A stretch of 64,000 nt of DNA. Origin: Rhexocercosporidium sp. MPI-PUGE-AT-0058. Its lineage: Eukaryota > Ascomycota > Leotiomycetes > Helotiales. The stretch spans positions 1,922,001 to 1,986,000 of the forward strand of contig JAGTJL010000001.1 of the NCBI GenBank assembly GCA_020746875.1, given 5' to 3'. Below, in pieces: positions 22,999 through 35,696 of the stretch. Each line of letters opens with the position of its first letter. Position 1 is the stretch's first letter. Below the pieces are notes generated by a model. The model saw only the letters and a list, made by a program, of their open reading frames with translations, was not told the DNA's origin and searched no databases. The translations under genes and the position numbers were made by a program.

Positions 22999-24808
22999 CA
23001 GGTTACGAAAAGTGTTAAGAAAAGAGGGGTATGCGAGATTTATTGGTGTGTATCGATAATTAACTGAAAGTTGGGAGTTCTAACGGTGTGCTGGTGGTTC
23101 CTTGCTGGCCACTCTCGGAATGGGAGGATGTCGAGAGTGAGCAGAAAGAGAAGGGAAGAAATGGCACCATATGTTGCTGCTATAGCTTACTGCTGAAGAG
23201 GAATGGGAATGAAATAACGCCTTCTTCTCTACTTCTTCTCTCTCTGACATGACATTGTTTCCCGGGGATTCCTCCTCGCTCATTTTAACCCCCCTCCCTG
23301 TCACTCCCACCCTTTACGCTGCCTCATCTTCACCATCCCGCCCCTCTCCACCTCCCTTCTACATCCTGCCTTCAAGAAATTAAGTAGATAAAGTATGTAC
23401 ACAAGCAGCCCAGAGGAAACAACAACCTCCCATTCATCTATCTTGCCGATGCAGCCGTCGTAGCTCTATCGAAGCAGATCAAATCATGACAAGACATGGC
23501 ATGCCGTGGTATGGTAAGGTAAGGAACAATGAGGAAGCTATAGTGGTGGGGAGCTGGGAAAGTGCGATGCTTGTGTAGATGTGGTTTTGGGGACTAAGTT
23601 CTTCTTGGAGGGGGAAAAGGGGGTTTCGAGGGGTGAAGTGCGATCATTTGGGAAGTGAAAGGAGGAGAGTAGGGTTAGGAGAGGTGGGGATGGAGTAGGA
23701 TGGGATGGGTTCGGCTCGTGTATTCAGAGGTTAGCAAGATTATAAAGTGAAATTAGTATTGGTTTGATTTAGAACGAGGTGAATAACATCCTTGGTTATT
23801 GTTGTTGACATTGCTCGAACGAGATTGTAAATGGGGTGAGCAGCCTACCTGAAGTCCTTTCTACAGTTGAATCGATCTTTCCTCGCATACTCAACGGAGT
23901 GATTTGTTCTGCTATTATTGCGGATGGGAAAAGGCTTAATCTGAATGCCTCCCGAGGAGCTTCTGCTCTACTCGTGTCATGCGTTCCAAAGTCCGTCAAT
24001 CTTCAAACTAACCGCCCTCCATCTTTTCCCAGAAGTGGAACGGATCTAAGATATCTGTTTCCGAGGTTCGTAATGACCAATTTCACTTTTTTATGTCCCT
24101 TTCGTAGTCTACAGCATGGCATACGGTGTGGTCATGAATTGTATACAGACTGTTCATCTAAGTTAACGTGTGGAATCTGTCGTTCAGAATGAGCGAGCTC
24201 CAACTGGCGTATCCGAGAAATTGGTTTATACTATACCTATTTTAGATGATCATTTGTTGTGAATATGATGAATGAAGCAGTGTAGTACGAAAATCAAGAC
24301 TCGAGAGTTGAGATGGACTGAGCTGGGGTTTGCGGTAGGAATATTTCAAAGATGTCCCGGGCACCGGGCACAATTACTTCCTTCCAACTTTCTCCCCATC
24401 CCATAAGAATATGCAAATGGAAAAACTACCTCGCTATCTCATCAATATCAGCCAATTTCTGGTGCTATCAGCTGGGGCACGGGAGACAAGATGCAAAAGG
24501 TGTGATGTTCGCAAGAACAGGAGAAATTCGGCCTGGGGCCCGGCAAGAAAAGATTGCAGATACACCACCAGCAAGACGGTAGCTTCAGATATAGATCCAA
24601 GAATGAAAGCTATGCAATAGGGTGAGAAATATTTACATCAAGATATTTTGGAGGTAAGGTGTGTCCGTATCCAGGGATCAAAATAGCTCAATCTTCAATT
24701 TCAATCCCACCAAGCTGGTTGAACCTCGCCGCACCTAAGCGAAAATCAAACAATCTCTATTCCCCTTATATAACCAAACAAGCAACTCCTCAACATCACC
24801 GAGGGCGG

Positions 24809-24822
24809 CCACGTCGACGTGG
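24809..24822. repeat. perfect 14-bp palindrome CCACGTCGACGTGG
   Basis: The sequence equals its own reverse complement and has two ACGT cores back to back. No gene start lies within 1.5 kb downstream, so a regulatory role is unproven. Confidence 0.5.
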
Positions 24823-25237
24823 TTCAGGTCAAATCGGTTCCGGAAGCCCCGAATCGAATACGTATACGCACACCAACAAATATTAAGGCGGATCGATCGA
24901 CTTCGAAACGAGACGGTAAAACGTATTAAGTTACGTTTGTAAATCAGAACCTCACACGCATCCAAGTGTGGGCTTCTGATTGAGTTTTGCCATTTCATCT
25001 TTCGTTCAAGTTCTTTTTTTTTGGTGCTTGTTTAGTTGTTTGTTTTGGTCGGAAGCGAAGCGAAGTGGGTCCGAAATTCTCGTTGCTTACTCTGCTGCAA
25101 TTTTCCGCGGCGTGATACTACCACGCATAGTCCGAAACTCGACATTAAACATCTCAGTTGATACATCCACAAGATGTGTAAGTGAGTGCTCTGTCCGCGG
25201 TCTTCCCGACCTAGGGTCCCCACTAGGAATCTCTAGC

Positions 25238-26378
25238 TTAATTCACACTAATAAACACCACTAGCACAGCTGCATACCTTCACCACTAGGATTAGTTGAT
25301 GTCTTAGGCCTACGGCAATGACGAAGAGTAGACTAGAATCACAACTTACGCAGCCGTCGCACCATAAACCTCTACCCTCCTCGCATGTGTTAAAAGCGCA
25401 ATGCTCGCTGCGAACAGCAGCGTAAATACCCCCACAATCCCCAAGCGAATACCTATTGGCTTCACAAAATGTAAAGCCAGAATAGCCCCTACAAGGAGTG
25501 AAGCGGAGCATAGAACACTAATTATGCCCACGATGAGCGTTACGCGCTCGACGGGATACTGCTCATGATGTTAGCGCTTGTTCCAGATCTCTTAGATCAA
25601 GGAGTAGGATCAGAGTTAGGATTGAGATCGAGAACAGGAATGGGATCCCAGATGCCATATTCCCAATGGTAGAGATTCTGAGATGTACCGTAACATACAT
25701 AGTACATTTTGCCCCATGACTTGGGAGTCTTCCGCTCAACTCGCAACCGGTACCCGAGACAGCGGTGCATGAGTGAGGACATCCTATCGGGCTCGACTTG
25801 TATCCCGAGAGAGATCATGTCTTCTTCGTTATGGAGAGTGCGGAATCCGCTTCCCCACAGTGGTCTCCTGGTTCTGAACCAAGATTTGAATGCTTTGAAG
25901 GGGGTGTTAGCTGGTGTTTCTAGTTGGAGGACTTGGTTCCTTCGGAGAAGTGCATTTTCTAGCCATGTTAATTGTCTCCCCTTCCGAATGACTGTATTAG
26001 ATACTCACCATATTCTTTCATCGCATTCCTGATTTTGTAGATCATTTCAAGTCTTCTTATCTGTCTCTCATCACCATCCTCAGCCTGACCGCGCATCACC
26101 TCCCATGACCGCGCAGCTGCCTCTGTATCCATTTTCTCGTCATGGTCACTGGACTCGGCAATGTTCAACTTGTCATGCTTGTCTAATTCGTTAAGTTGCA
26201 GCTCAAAGAGCTGGAGTTCCGTTTGCAGATACAACAGGTTGCGTGCACCCAGCACGCCAAATTTCCGGTATATAGACAGGCTGAGGTCGCTTGCTAAGTA
26301 TTGCGAGAAATCTGAGAAGCCTTGCAGATACTCATTCTCATCGCGAGCAGCCTCGATATCAACTTGAAGCTGTGCCAT
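25238..26378 (-). CDS. DUF6594 membrane protein
   Basis: Four exons (26378-26009, 25958-25699, 25558-25350, 25277-25238) add up to 292 codons plus stop. The exon 2/3 junction is the least certain; it uses a GTATGT donor and could shift by one codon. The N-terminal half is a predicted helical domain with LQGFSDFSQYLASDLSLSIY and a leucine/glutamate-rich stretch (LQTELQLFELQLNELDK). The C-terminus has two to three membrane spans: TLIVGIISVLCSASLLVGAI, IRLGIVGVFTLLFAASIALL and AAYAAVLVVFISVN. The linking motif ARRVEVYGATAAYAAVLVVF is the DUF6594 hallmark. The family is common in filamentous fungi and its function is not established. It starts head-to-head with the hypothetical gene at 26832. Confidence 0.85.
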
Positions 26379-26831
26379 GCTAGCCGTGGGCGTAGAAATT
26401 GGGGTCTTTGATGCAAGTCGGTCGTGGTATTCTTTTTAGATTGCATTTCTGTTCGTTGCATTGTCACCTGTCTTCATATCACGATATGTTTTCGCGGCTA
26501 ATTAGGCGTCAGGTAGCCTGCATAAGCCACATGCGGCTGTGAGGTCGACTTCTGCGTCTTCATTCGTCCAAGTCAAGCTCACATAAGCGGTAGGGTTTGA
26601 GCTTTTGAAGTCTGCCTCAGTGATCGACGTGTCACTGCTCTACTTTGTTGGTATTCTTGAACAGTCAGATTATATCCTTTGCTGCTTTCTGAGGCCTCAT
26701 AAACTGGTGTCGTTGTCCGCAGTACAGGCAACTGGCCAAACACAGCAACACCAACCAGACACCCACCAAATCTTCGAAAGCCCTATCTGAGACAACGAGT
26801 CCGTAATAAGTTTTCGTAGCCTAATTTCGAC
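26379..26831. promoter_or_regulatory. probable bidirectional promoter, DUF6594 and hypothetical gene
   Basis: This 453-bp spacer lies between divergent starts. I could not pick out a specific element. Confidence 0.4.
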
Positions 26832-27620
26832 ATGGATGCTGCAGCATCATTGCCACAAGCCAGAAGAATCCAACAACTACAAAGCCAGGTATATCATGAT
26901 CAGACCTTCTTAGCGACGACAGCATATACTGCGCGTTACGCTGGCTCACCAGAAGGGTTTCAACATTCGCATCATTGTAGCAGTCATGATTCCGTTAATC
27001 TTGAGCACTACGGATTGTCCACTCTCGGCGACGACACACCATCGTCAGATACCTCTTATGAGATCGATGTCGACGATTGGAACCGACCATTTGAATGCGG
27101 TCCCAACGGAGCGGGAAGTAAAGGAAAGGGAAAGAGTCACGGAGAATACATAGGGGATGCAGATATATATGACTTCGGGGGCACATACATGGACCGAGAT
27201 CGTCGAAAAAAGGGACCCAAAAAAGGCAGTACAGATGGAGCTGGCCACAACGATGCCACAGGAACACCTAGCGATGATTCAGAACCTCCAGCTGAAGATT
27301 TGGGCACCGGTACGAAGCAGCACCGGGCTAATTGGGTAATTGATAACCTTCCATCTCACATGTCTTGGCTGACGGCTTCGCAGTGCTCGTGCCAATGTCA
27401 GGAAGTGGGTCCTATTCATAGCGCTCGAGGCGTTACTGTAAGGACATATTGCTCTCGATGTTCCCATTGCCAATATAAACACGGTCGACTTGAAGAGTAT
27501 ATGCCGAAGTGGGATGCTCGAGAACTGGAAGGAGCGCTTGGAAGATATTTAACAAAAGATTCAGATCCGTGGTCTGCCATGGCTCCCCTGTGTTTCGATC
27601 TCAGTGTGGACTGTTTGTGA
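26832..27620 (+). CDS. hypothetical protein with Cys-rich C-terminal part
   Basis: I do not recognise this gene. The single open frame gives 262 residues. The N-terminal 60 residues are polar with a short His/Ser cluster (HSHHCSSH). Residues 80-160 are low-complexity Gly/Lys/Asp-rich and probably disordered. Around residues 183-216, two cysteine groups, CSCQC and CSRCSHC, could bind a metal. No signal peptide or membrane span is visible. The length, its place behind a divergent promoter, and a composition unlike random frames favour a real gene, but only transcript data or homologs would settle it. A downstream exon cannot be excluded. Confidence 0.5.
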   Translation: MDAAASLPQARRIQQLQSQVYHDQTFLATTAYTARYAGSPEGFQHSHHCSSHDSVNLEHYGLSTLGDDTPSSDTSYEIDVDDWNRPFECGPNGAGSKGKGKSHGEYIGDADIYDFGGTYMDRDRRKKGPKKGSTDGAGHNDATGTPSDDSEPPAEDLGTGTKQHRANWVIDNLPSHMSWLTASQCSCQCQEVGPIHSARGVTVRTYCSRCSHCQYKHGRLEEYMPKWDARELEGALGRYLTKDSDPWSAMAPLCFDLSVDCL

Positions 27621-27867
27621 AATCGATTTATCAGGGGTGCTCCTTCATCACTCCATTTACTGAACTGTGTTCTTCTCCATTGTTGTATGAATCTATCGCA
27701 GCCCGTCGTGGAAATTGCCCTGGTCCCCACTTTTTGGACCTGAATACGAAATGTCTTCCTGCTCATCAGCCAAGAGCCAAGTCCATTTGTTTTTGAAGAC
27801 TGACGAGTAATTTGACTTATTCTCGTTTATTTTACACGGGAACAAGCTTCGAAATCAATCTCGCACA

Positions 27868-29070
27868 CTATGACTCGGGGATTACATACGACCTTCCCCC
27901 TTCCGTACAAATCAAAACAACCACACTTTCCTTGCCTAAACTCAAAGAAGCTCTCGCTACTGGATGCCCAGCCACAAATCTCAACCCCGCCAGAGCAGCA
28001 GCACCACATGGTCCAGCCCCAATACCATACCTTTCCAATTCCAAAATCGCGTCATGAACTTCCATATCTCCAAGCGTAACGCTGACATCTACACCTTCCT
28101 TCAGGATGGGCCAAGCAGCCGTGGAGATGGTGCCACATTCTAGACCTGTCATGATTGTTGGGCTAGTGGAGATCGTAACGGAGGCACCAGCCTGTAGACT
28201 TTGGTGGAGACTTGCTGCCGAATGGGGCTCGACTGCTAGCACTGCTGTCATACATGAAGGTGAGCTATCTTTTGGTGAGGTAGAGTTGGATTCTTTGTAA
28301 TGTGTAACAATGGCCTGGGCAAGAGATCCTACGCCCACTGGAGCAACGACAACACTTGGGATTTGTCCATCAAGTTGAGAATCGATCTCATACAGCATGC
28401 TCCTATAGCCTTGCACTGTCCACTGTTTAGATCAGTAGCTACACCCGCTACATTTGGAATCATCACAAACCTTTGGCACATCCTCATACCCCTCAAAAGC
28501 CGTACCCTCAATCAGCATCCCCCCCTCAGTATCCTCTCCCCATCGATGAGCAACCCTCACGCTATCATCATAACACCCCTCCACAACCACAACATCCGCG
28601 CTCTCTTCTTTAATGCTACGGATAATGTTCTCATCCAGGCCCTTGGGTACAAAAATCTTAATTTCTTTCACGCCTAACAAATTCCCCATCCTCGCTACAG
28701 CCCGCCCATGATTCCCATCTGTCGCGGCACAGAGCTTGATTGCATGATCCCTCACTGCTTTCCTTAGCTCATCGAGGTTAGCTGAGGGTTTGAGACTTGC
28801 TCGCTGGATCATAGCTTGACGAATCGCCCAGGAGACACCGAGGAGTTTGAAGGACGGAAGACCTAAACGTGAGGTCTCTTCTTTTACGTAAACACTTTTG
28901 AGACCGAGCTCTTGTGCTAGGGTAGGTAGGAGAATGAGTGGTGTTGGTGCGAAGTTTGGGAGGCTGGTGTAGAAGGCTTGGATCTCTGATGCGTTTGATG
29001 GAGGAGGGTTGTAACACCAGGTTCGTGCTGAGGGGTTGGTGTAGATTGAGCGAGTCGCTACGGTTGCCAT
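27868..29070 (-). CDS. diaminopropionate ammonia-lyase-like PLP enzyme
   Basis: Two exons (29070-28471 and 28422-27868) with a 48-nt intron give 384 residues, close to the roughly 400 of bacterial diaminopropionate ammonia-lyase. The fold is type II PLP (tryptophan synthase beta/threonine dehydratase). Visible are the motif SRLGLPSFKLLG, whose Lys would form the Schiff base, and ATDGNHGRAVA, the Asn-containing loop holding the cofactor. PVGVGSLAQAIV acts as the phosphate-binding glycine loop, and MTGLECGT and GAGPCGAAALAGL come later. The intron joins EDVPK to WTVQGY. The expected reaction is alpha,beta-elimination of 2,3-diaminopropionate or D-serine-like substrates to pyruvate and ammonia. 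Substrate choice in fungi is not certain. The protein is probably cytosolic. Confidence 0.9.
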
Positions 29071-29758
29071 TGTAATGAGAGGGAGGAATACTGTTGAACG
29101 AAGTTTGAGCTAGAAGTTGAAAAAGGAAATCCAAAGAAGAGGATGAGTGAGGTTCAAATAGACCTTTCGAGGAAGTGCTTAGATCGTGGAAGTACGGGTG
29201 GCCCATTGGTGTGGGATCAGGCCCCATGACTAAATTCGGGTGGGAGGCTCACTGCAAGTCAGATCAGCTGTGTAGGCAAGCGTGGGGGTCGGCCATACCG
29301 AGTGTCAAGAAACGTGAAGAAGAGTAAAACTGATGTCACTTAGAGTCTAAGAGCTTTCAAAGAGGTCGCAGGTTGTGTGCTGGGACCGATCTAAATAAAA
29401 CTTGTGTCACTTGGTGGTTTTGGTTTGATGAAAGAGGGAATTATTCCTGATTGTTCAAGTTGAAGACAAGTACTTTGATCTCCTGCCGTCTTAATTGCTG
29501 CTGTGCTGCAAACTTCCAACGTTTGTCAGTTGTCTCTCGGTACAAATTTAGGATAATCGAAGGTACGGGAGGAAGCAAGCGGGAGGATTACCTCTGGACC
29601 GCTTCCTTCGCTTGGCTTGTTTACTTGGAACGACTAGAGTGAGCCATAGACTTCTTCATCTTTATTTTAAATGCGGTACTTAAAAATATATGTGTTTCCT
29701 CTTTGACGCTGAGATCTATGATGTTTTCTCGACATGCTAGTCTTTGATTTGAAAATGT
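29071..29758. other. intergenic: promoter of the PLP lyase and 3' flank of ankyrin-CorA
   Basis: This stretch is 688 bp. ORFs here (for example 29451-29642) are short and featureless. Confidence 0.5.
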
Positions 29759-32700
29759 TCATCTTCGACGACTTGAAGGGCGACTCGACGGTCTTTCGCT
29801 CCCCATTTCACGACTGCGACGACCTCCTATGTCACTGCTAACACTCGAAATTCTTCTTGTTCGTCTGCGACTTGTGGTACTGCCGCTTCCGTACGTCAGA
29901 ACACTCGGAGGTCTCGCCAGCTGTGGCTTGCTCTTGAACAGTCCGAGAAATAGAGTCGCCATTGTCGCAAACCAAAGTGCGATCCTTTTCCAGAATCCTA
30001 GTCCTGCAGGTGCCTCCAGGCGTTCATCTCTTGTATCTACGCTCCTCCTACTTCCAGAGTAGTAAGAGAGACTGCTTGTCCGCGATCTGCTTCTTGGCGA
30101 TTTATTGCGGCATAAGCCAAAGCATGATGCGACCATACCTAGTAGGCCTCCAACACTTTGCCACAGCCCTGGCTGTCGTTCATGGTGACTGACATAGATC
30201 TCTCGAGTCCTTCGGCTGACAGGCGCCGGAGGCTTCTTGAACCAAGCCCATGGCGGCCATTTTTTCCGCTTTGGTGGTGGAGGGCGGGATCCAAACCAAG
30301 ATCTTTCTTCAAACACCCTTCCTTTGGGCGGCCCAAAGACGGCGGCCCACCCTCTGGCGAAAATGTTACTCGGGGGAGTTGGCCGACTGTAAGAAACTCG
30401 CCGCGCCCTTCCGCGCCGAGTTGGCGAATGTTCTTCAATGACTACTACCTCGTCGTCGCTGTCTGGCTGCCGGAACCAGGTACGTCGTGGCGGAGAAAGA
30501 GGTGCTCCTCCCGCGTGTGGGGTATAACGAGTTTCCTCGACAATGATTCTTTCGGGAATTCGAAGGCGTTGCCTTCTGCCTTCTTCAATGACGACACTCT
30601 CGTCTCTTCTTGTCCCGCCCTTTGCTTTCGAACGCATCCCGACCAACGTCATAAGAGTTGTCCATGCCACCATCGCCACTGTTGTGCTCAAAGAAGTGTT
30701 ACCTCGCGCCGATTGTCTACGACCACCTGTATGGTTTGAATAACGTCTTTCTGTCAGGGGAGGTTGACCGTGACGGCTGTATGTCTCTTCCTCGATAACG
30801 AGACGTCTCGGGTGCCGCTTCTTTTTCATGCTACTAGCGATCAAAACAATGATTGCAATAAATGGAAGTGCGGCGATCACTATCAAATATGCTGCGGTAG
30901 TTCTAAGATATCCTGCAATCTTCTTCAGAAGCTGCCATGTGGACGTAAGTATTATATTTGCTACTGCGATAGGGTTGAGTCGGAAGGCGAGGAAGAGGGA
31001 TACTGTAACCACGGCTGCTGTGATGGGAACTGTTCAGAATGTTAGCTAGAGTTTGGGCTGCTGAAGGAACTCTGGCGAGCTTACAAGTAATTTCAGAGAC
31101 GTAACCTAAGCCTAGTTGGCCTTCGCCATTCCGAACGTAGTCCGAAATGTCTAATTGGAAGAAGGTGGTTAAGAAGCTTAGTGGAAGCTATTTGTATGAT
31201 AATTACATCAGCGTGCCTTCCTGGGTGTGACAAGAGGGATAGATATGCACATACGAAGAACACCGTAATGACGGTGAAAAGCATCAAAGTTTGACCTTGT
31301 CTAGCAGTCTCCTGAGCCTGTTGCCGTTGAGATCGGGCTTCCGAAACATTTGCTGGGGAAAGGAATCTTGTTAAAAAGTTCTCGAGATGCGGGGCGTATC
31401 GACTGGTTTACCTTGCTTCTGCTTCAGATCTAGTAGGTCATTCAACTAGCACCATGAGCTAAGTCTTTGTACTAGATCGGTGTCCCACTTACCGAAAGAT
31501 ACGTTTTCTCAGCCTGCTTGTCAAGACCTTTCACGGTTTCAATGTGCCTGCGAACACTTTCAACGAGACTGTGATAACTCCGAGTTGTCTGTCGAAAGTC
31601 TGTCGGAACTTCCCCCAACTCTGGCTGCTCCTCCATTTTGCTCGCCTTGATCGCTTGTATGGTGGTATCCATATCTACCAGCACTCTTTCCTGATCGGCA
31701 AGGACAGTGGAAATTATGTGCAGCTCATCCCGAATGTCTTTGATCTCTTTGATCAACTTCGTCTCTTTCGAAATATTAAATAGCTCGTCCAAGTCCTCGG
31801 GTCTATGATCCCCCGTAGCAAGTCTTTCCGAAAGATCTGTGAACTCGTCGAACATCTTGGACTCCTCGTTAGTCTAGGCGTGTCAGCAAATTCAATATAT
31901 CAGGCTATATGGTTGACTAACGACGTTTCCGATGGATATCTCAAAGAACTCCGAGAATCGCAGCTTCTCGTTTGCAATGTCTGGATGCTCAAACATTGTT
32001 CCAATGCACTTGCTGGCAATCAGTTCAGCCAGATCGAATGCGTTTTCAAGCGGTCTCCTATCAGTTCTTGCCACATGGCGTAGAATGCTCTCGACGACAT
32101 CGGAAGCATTGCTTGGATCAGGGTCACGGTCTCCTGGTTCTCCGGCCTTATCCCAGCGCTGCGGAAAGCTCGTGACGACTGTGTCTATCCACTTCGTCAG
32201 TAATCTAGCATGAAGTGATGCTAGAATACACACCATTATCCAGAATCCAGAGCCAAAGCTGGTCTACCATGAGTACCAGCTTATCATCATCTGGCCAGGT
32301 CTTTGCGAAGTACCGCGTTATCACCTGGTCCTTGTCACGAGCCTCAGTAGTTGGAAGCGTGTAGTAATAATACTCTGTATGGCGGAAATAAATTAGCATT
32401 AGAGATATTTTGAGAGTGTTATAGAACATGCGGAAGAACGGGAAATTTCCGTGCTTTGACAACTCACGGTCTAGTGTTCTTCTAAAATGCATTGGGGCCG
32501 TCTCATGAAACATGTAGCTCAAAATCAGCTTGTCATCTGCGGAGCGGTCTGTCATTGCAATATCGACGATCTTCTCAAACCTCTTTCTCTTTCTCCTTTC
32601 GTCTTCCGGCCTTATGACGATTCCTCTCGATCCCCGGATATTGCTAGACTCCTTGAAATTCCTCGGGACTGCCCTTTCAAATATCGGATCCGAACCAGCT

Positions 32701-35369
32701 TGGACGCCAGATCTGTCAGCTTTGTCTCGGCTCCGCCTGCTACCTCTTGTCCTTCGACTACTGGGTGCCGGGGAAGTGTACGAGTCTGAGTACATGTAGT
32801 AGCTCGAGGAGGCATACCCTGTTTCGGAATCTAGGTCCTCCTCGCCATCATAATCTGAGTCTCGTGCCCGTTCTAATTCTTTCAATGCTTGGCCGAGTCC
32901 CTTCAGCTTTGCTGTTGCCGATGGAGAGACATCGCCAATGAAACTTTTCATCGCTTCAATAATTACGTCAGTCATCTTCTCTCTTCCTCTAGTAGTTTCC
33001 CACTACATGATGCAAAAGTTAGTTAATCAAGTGACGTCTTGGGAGCAAGCGGGAGGGAGCTGTGTTGCGGCCTACATGGAAGTATGGGAGAACCATCATC
33101 ATATTGTCATTATCTGTCTTGTTTATGGGGATCTGTTGACAGATGGGTCTGATAAATCTTCGATGTGCGACGGAGGTTGGGGACATTTGGTATTGATGCC
33201 TTGACCATACTTCTTCGCCAAACAGATGCTTGCACTTTTTCTGGAAGTATGCTGCCTTTTCTGGGGGTTTGCAGTCTTTGTACATCCGAGTGATGAGGTT
33301 CTGTGGCACTAAATTAGCTAGCAACATGTGCAAGGTAATCAGATTTGTACTTACATTTACCCAGACAGGGTTATTGCCGGGGATGTGTAGCCATCGGAAA
33401 CTTTGACTGTTTGAATCTATGCCAGCAGCTGCTTCAATACCAGTCTTGATAGCCTCAGCGCTCTGGTCATAGAGCACACTCTGTACAGGCGGTCGGACCA
33501 TTGTGGAATTTTCGTGATCATCGAAGGAAAAGGACACGATAGTCGATTTAAAACCAAAGCCCATATCGACATTGCTATCAACGGGCATTAAGGGAGCTGC
33601 ATCAGTCTCAGATGGAGCTTCTGGCACATGAGCACCCAGTGATGGGCCTTGACTGAAGAGCTGGCCCCCCTTCTCGAGGAGGAGAGCAACGACCTTCGTG
33701 CTACCACGTAAGTTAGCAACCTCGACAGGAGTTTTGTTTGATCTGGTTCCCCTTTCACTGATATTGGCTCCCTTCTCGATGAGCAATCGAGCAACTTGCG
33801 AGCTGTCGTACAATGCCGCTTCAAAGAGAGCGGCCTGTAATTGGTCTTGAAAATCGGAGCCGCTTCCTACCCAACTGTCTAGAATTAGGAGCGCGACTTT
33901 GACTTTGTCGTATTTCGCAGTCTCAAGCAAAGCTGTGCGCCCAGATGGTGGATCATTGTTGATAACACGACTGTCAATACCAGCATCCAACAAAACCTTT
34001 GCTGATCCATCATGCCCAAATTTTGCAGGGCCAAACAAAGCAGAATTACCATCGATGTTGAGTGCATTGATATTAACCCCATACTGAATTAACACCTTCA
34101 CAACTGGGGTGTTTCCTGCCGAAGCGGCAAGTGACAATGGTGTTTCTAAATTGTTATCATGAGCTGTAGGATCTGCGCCATTACTTATGAGAAGCTTGAC
34201 GATGTCCTCACTCTCGTCAGAAGGGGGTCGATCGCAGGCTTGCATTAATGGTGTCCGCTCACTAGTGGACCTCTCATCCACAGGTGTTTCTTCAATGCGC
34301 AAAAGTGTCTCGATAGCTGCAAGTCCTTTTTTGGCGGCCAGATGTAGTGGCGTAACACCTTTCTTGTCTTTCATCTGCACACTTGCACCACAATCCAGAA
34401 GATATTGGATTGTCACCTCGTTTCCACTCCTGGCAGCTAGATGTAACGCCGTATTTCCTGCTCTGGGGTATCAGCACAAGCATGTTGACATTGCGTGGGT
34501 ATAAATATCAACGGTTGGCACAATGTGATGCTCTGGGGTCGAAGATGCTCACCTTGCTCATCTTTCTGATCTACATTAATTTGGCCGTGTTGGAGAAATA
34601 GTTGAACGATTTCATCCCGTCCGTTCAAAGATGCAAGATGCAGTGCTGTTCGTCCTGAATTGTCCGTCACCTCCCACTTCGCCCGGTTCTCCAGTAGCAT
34701 TTGAACGATGATGGTGCTACTGCCTTCCGAAGCACAGAGAATGGGGGTCCTTCCTCGCTCATCTTCTATAAACTCTGTTCCTGTTTTCTGCTCAAGAAGG
34801 GTAGCAGCCACAATGTCGTGACCAAATCGTGCAGCTTTGAGGAGGGTTTCTTCATTACTGTCGTTGAACTTGCCGATAGCCTTTTTCTCAACGAATCTTG
34901 CACGTGAGCTTCCAGTCTCATATTGCCATGTGCCTACCTTGCCATCGATTGTAAGCCATTTCCTGGGCTGGGTTGCCGAAGGCCCAGTGAGACTTGGATT
35001 GACAAGAGAAGCCACTGCTGGGGTAGGTGGTAAAGGATCAGGCACCAGATGATCTTGAGGAGGAACATCCGGTATTGACCGTTCTGGTGCACTATCATCG
35101 AAACCTCGCGAAAGGTCCTCCGATGGAGCTATTGCTGGTGGAAGGACTGGAACATCTAGCACCCAGTGATCTTGGACAGCAACATATGGCATAGACAGTT
35201 CTGGCGTATGGTCGAAGAATTCTCGCGAAACATTCTCCAGCGCACCCTCGTGATCTTGATCCCCTGACTGAGGCTCTTCGGACTTTGAACGAAAATCTCT
35301 GGCTGCAATCTGCTCTCTTGCAGATGCATCCGATGTCGCACCATTTTCTGGCCGGACATTGTCCTCCAT
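29759..35369 (-). CDS. ankyrin-repeat CorA-like membrane protein with repetitive Arg/Ser-rich tail
   Basis: This is a large multi-exon gene starting at the ATG at 35369. Exon 1 is 35369-34553 and exon 2 is 34457-33355. About 170 polar residues lead into eight to nine ankyrin repeats (GRTALHLASLNGRDEIVQLF, GVTPLHLAAKKG and similar). A CorA-like domain follows, with RWLHIPGNNPVWV, LPYFHWETTRGREKM, DQVITRYFAKTW, LVMVDQLWLWILDN and TSFPQRWDK. Helical LLDLKQKQANV and ARQGQTLM precede the first span FTVITVFFLPLSFLTTFF. The magnesium-channel GMN loop is replaced by QLDI, common in fungal ankyrin-CorA proteins, so ion transport should not be assumed. A further span follows, then about 350 residues rich in Arg, Ser and Pro with repeated IEE motifs. 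Several internal splice sites were inferred from frame and family pattern. Confidence 0.87.
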
Positions 35370-35679
35370 CAGTAGCTTGGTAGGCGCTCCGAGACACTAT
35401 TACAAAAACGAGCAGGCAGAGATTTAGAACAAGGCTGAAGGTGCAAAGTGTGGCAGTCAATAATTTTACTTTGACGATGAATCATGAGATAGATACGTAC
35501 GTTGGCGGAGACAAATCTTGATCCCTAATTCAATGTCGGTGGCCTGACAAAGTTCACAGATATAGACATATCGTGGTGAGAACCTGCCGCTAACCTCGAG
35601 GCTGAGGATGCGGCCTCCATTCGGCTGAAGATGCATGATGCTGCACCATCCGGCTTGAGGAGCTGAAGGTGCAGATCAA

Positions 35680-35696
35680 CCCCCCCCCCCCCCCCC
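35680..35696. repeat. homopolymer of 17 C
   Basis: An uninterrupted C17 tract lies about 310 bp upstream of the ankyrin-CorA start. Its exact length may be unreliable in the assembly. Confidence 0.85.

Larger units (their letters stand above)
22785..25237. other. intergenic region of 2.45 kb
   Basis: No coding region is supported. The stretch holds the pentamer repeat near 22.97 kb and a perfect 14-bp palindrome at 24809-24822. The ORFs of 60-118 residues lack any domain character and overlap on both strands. Confidence 0.5.
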
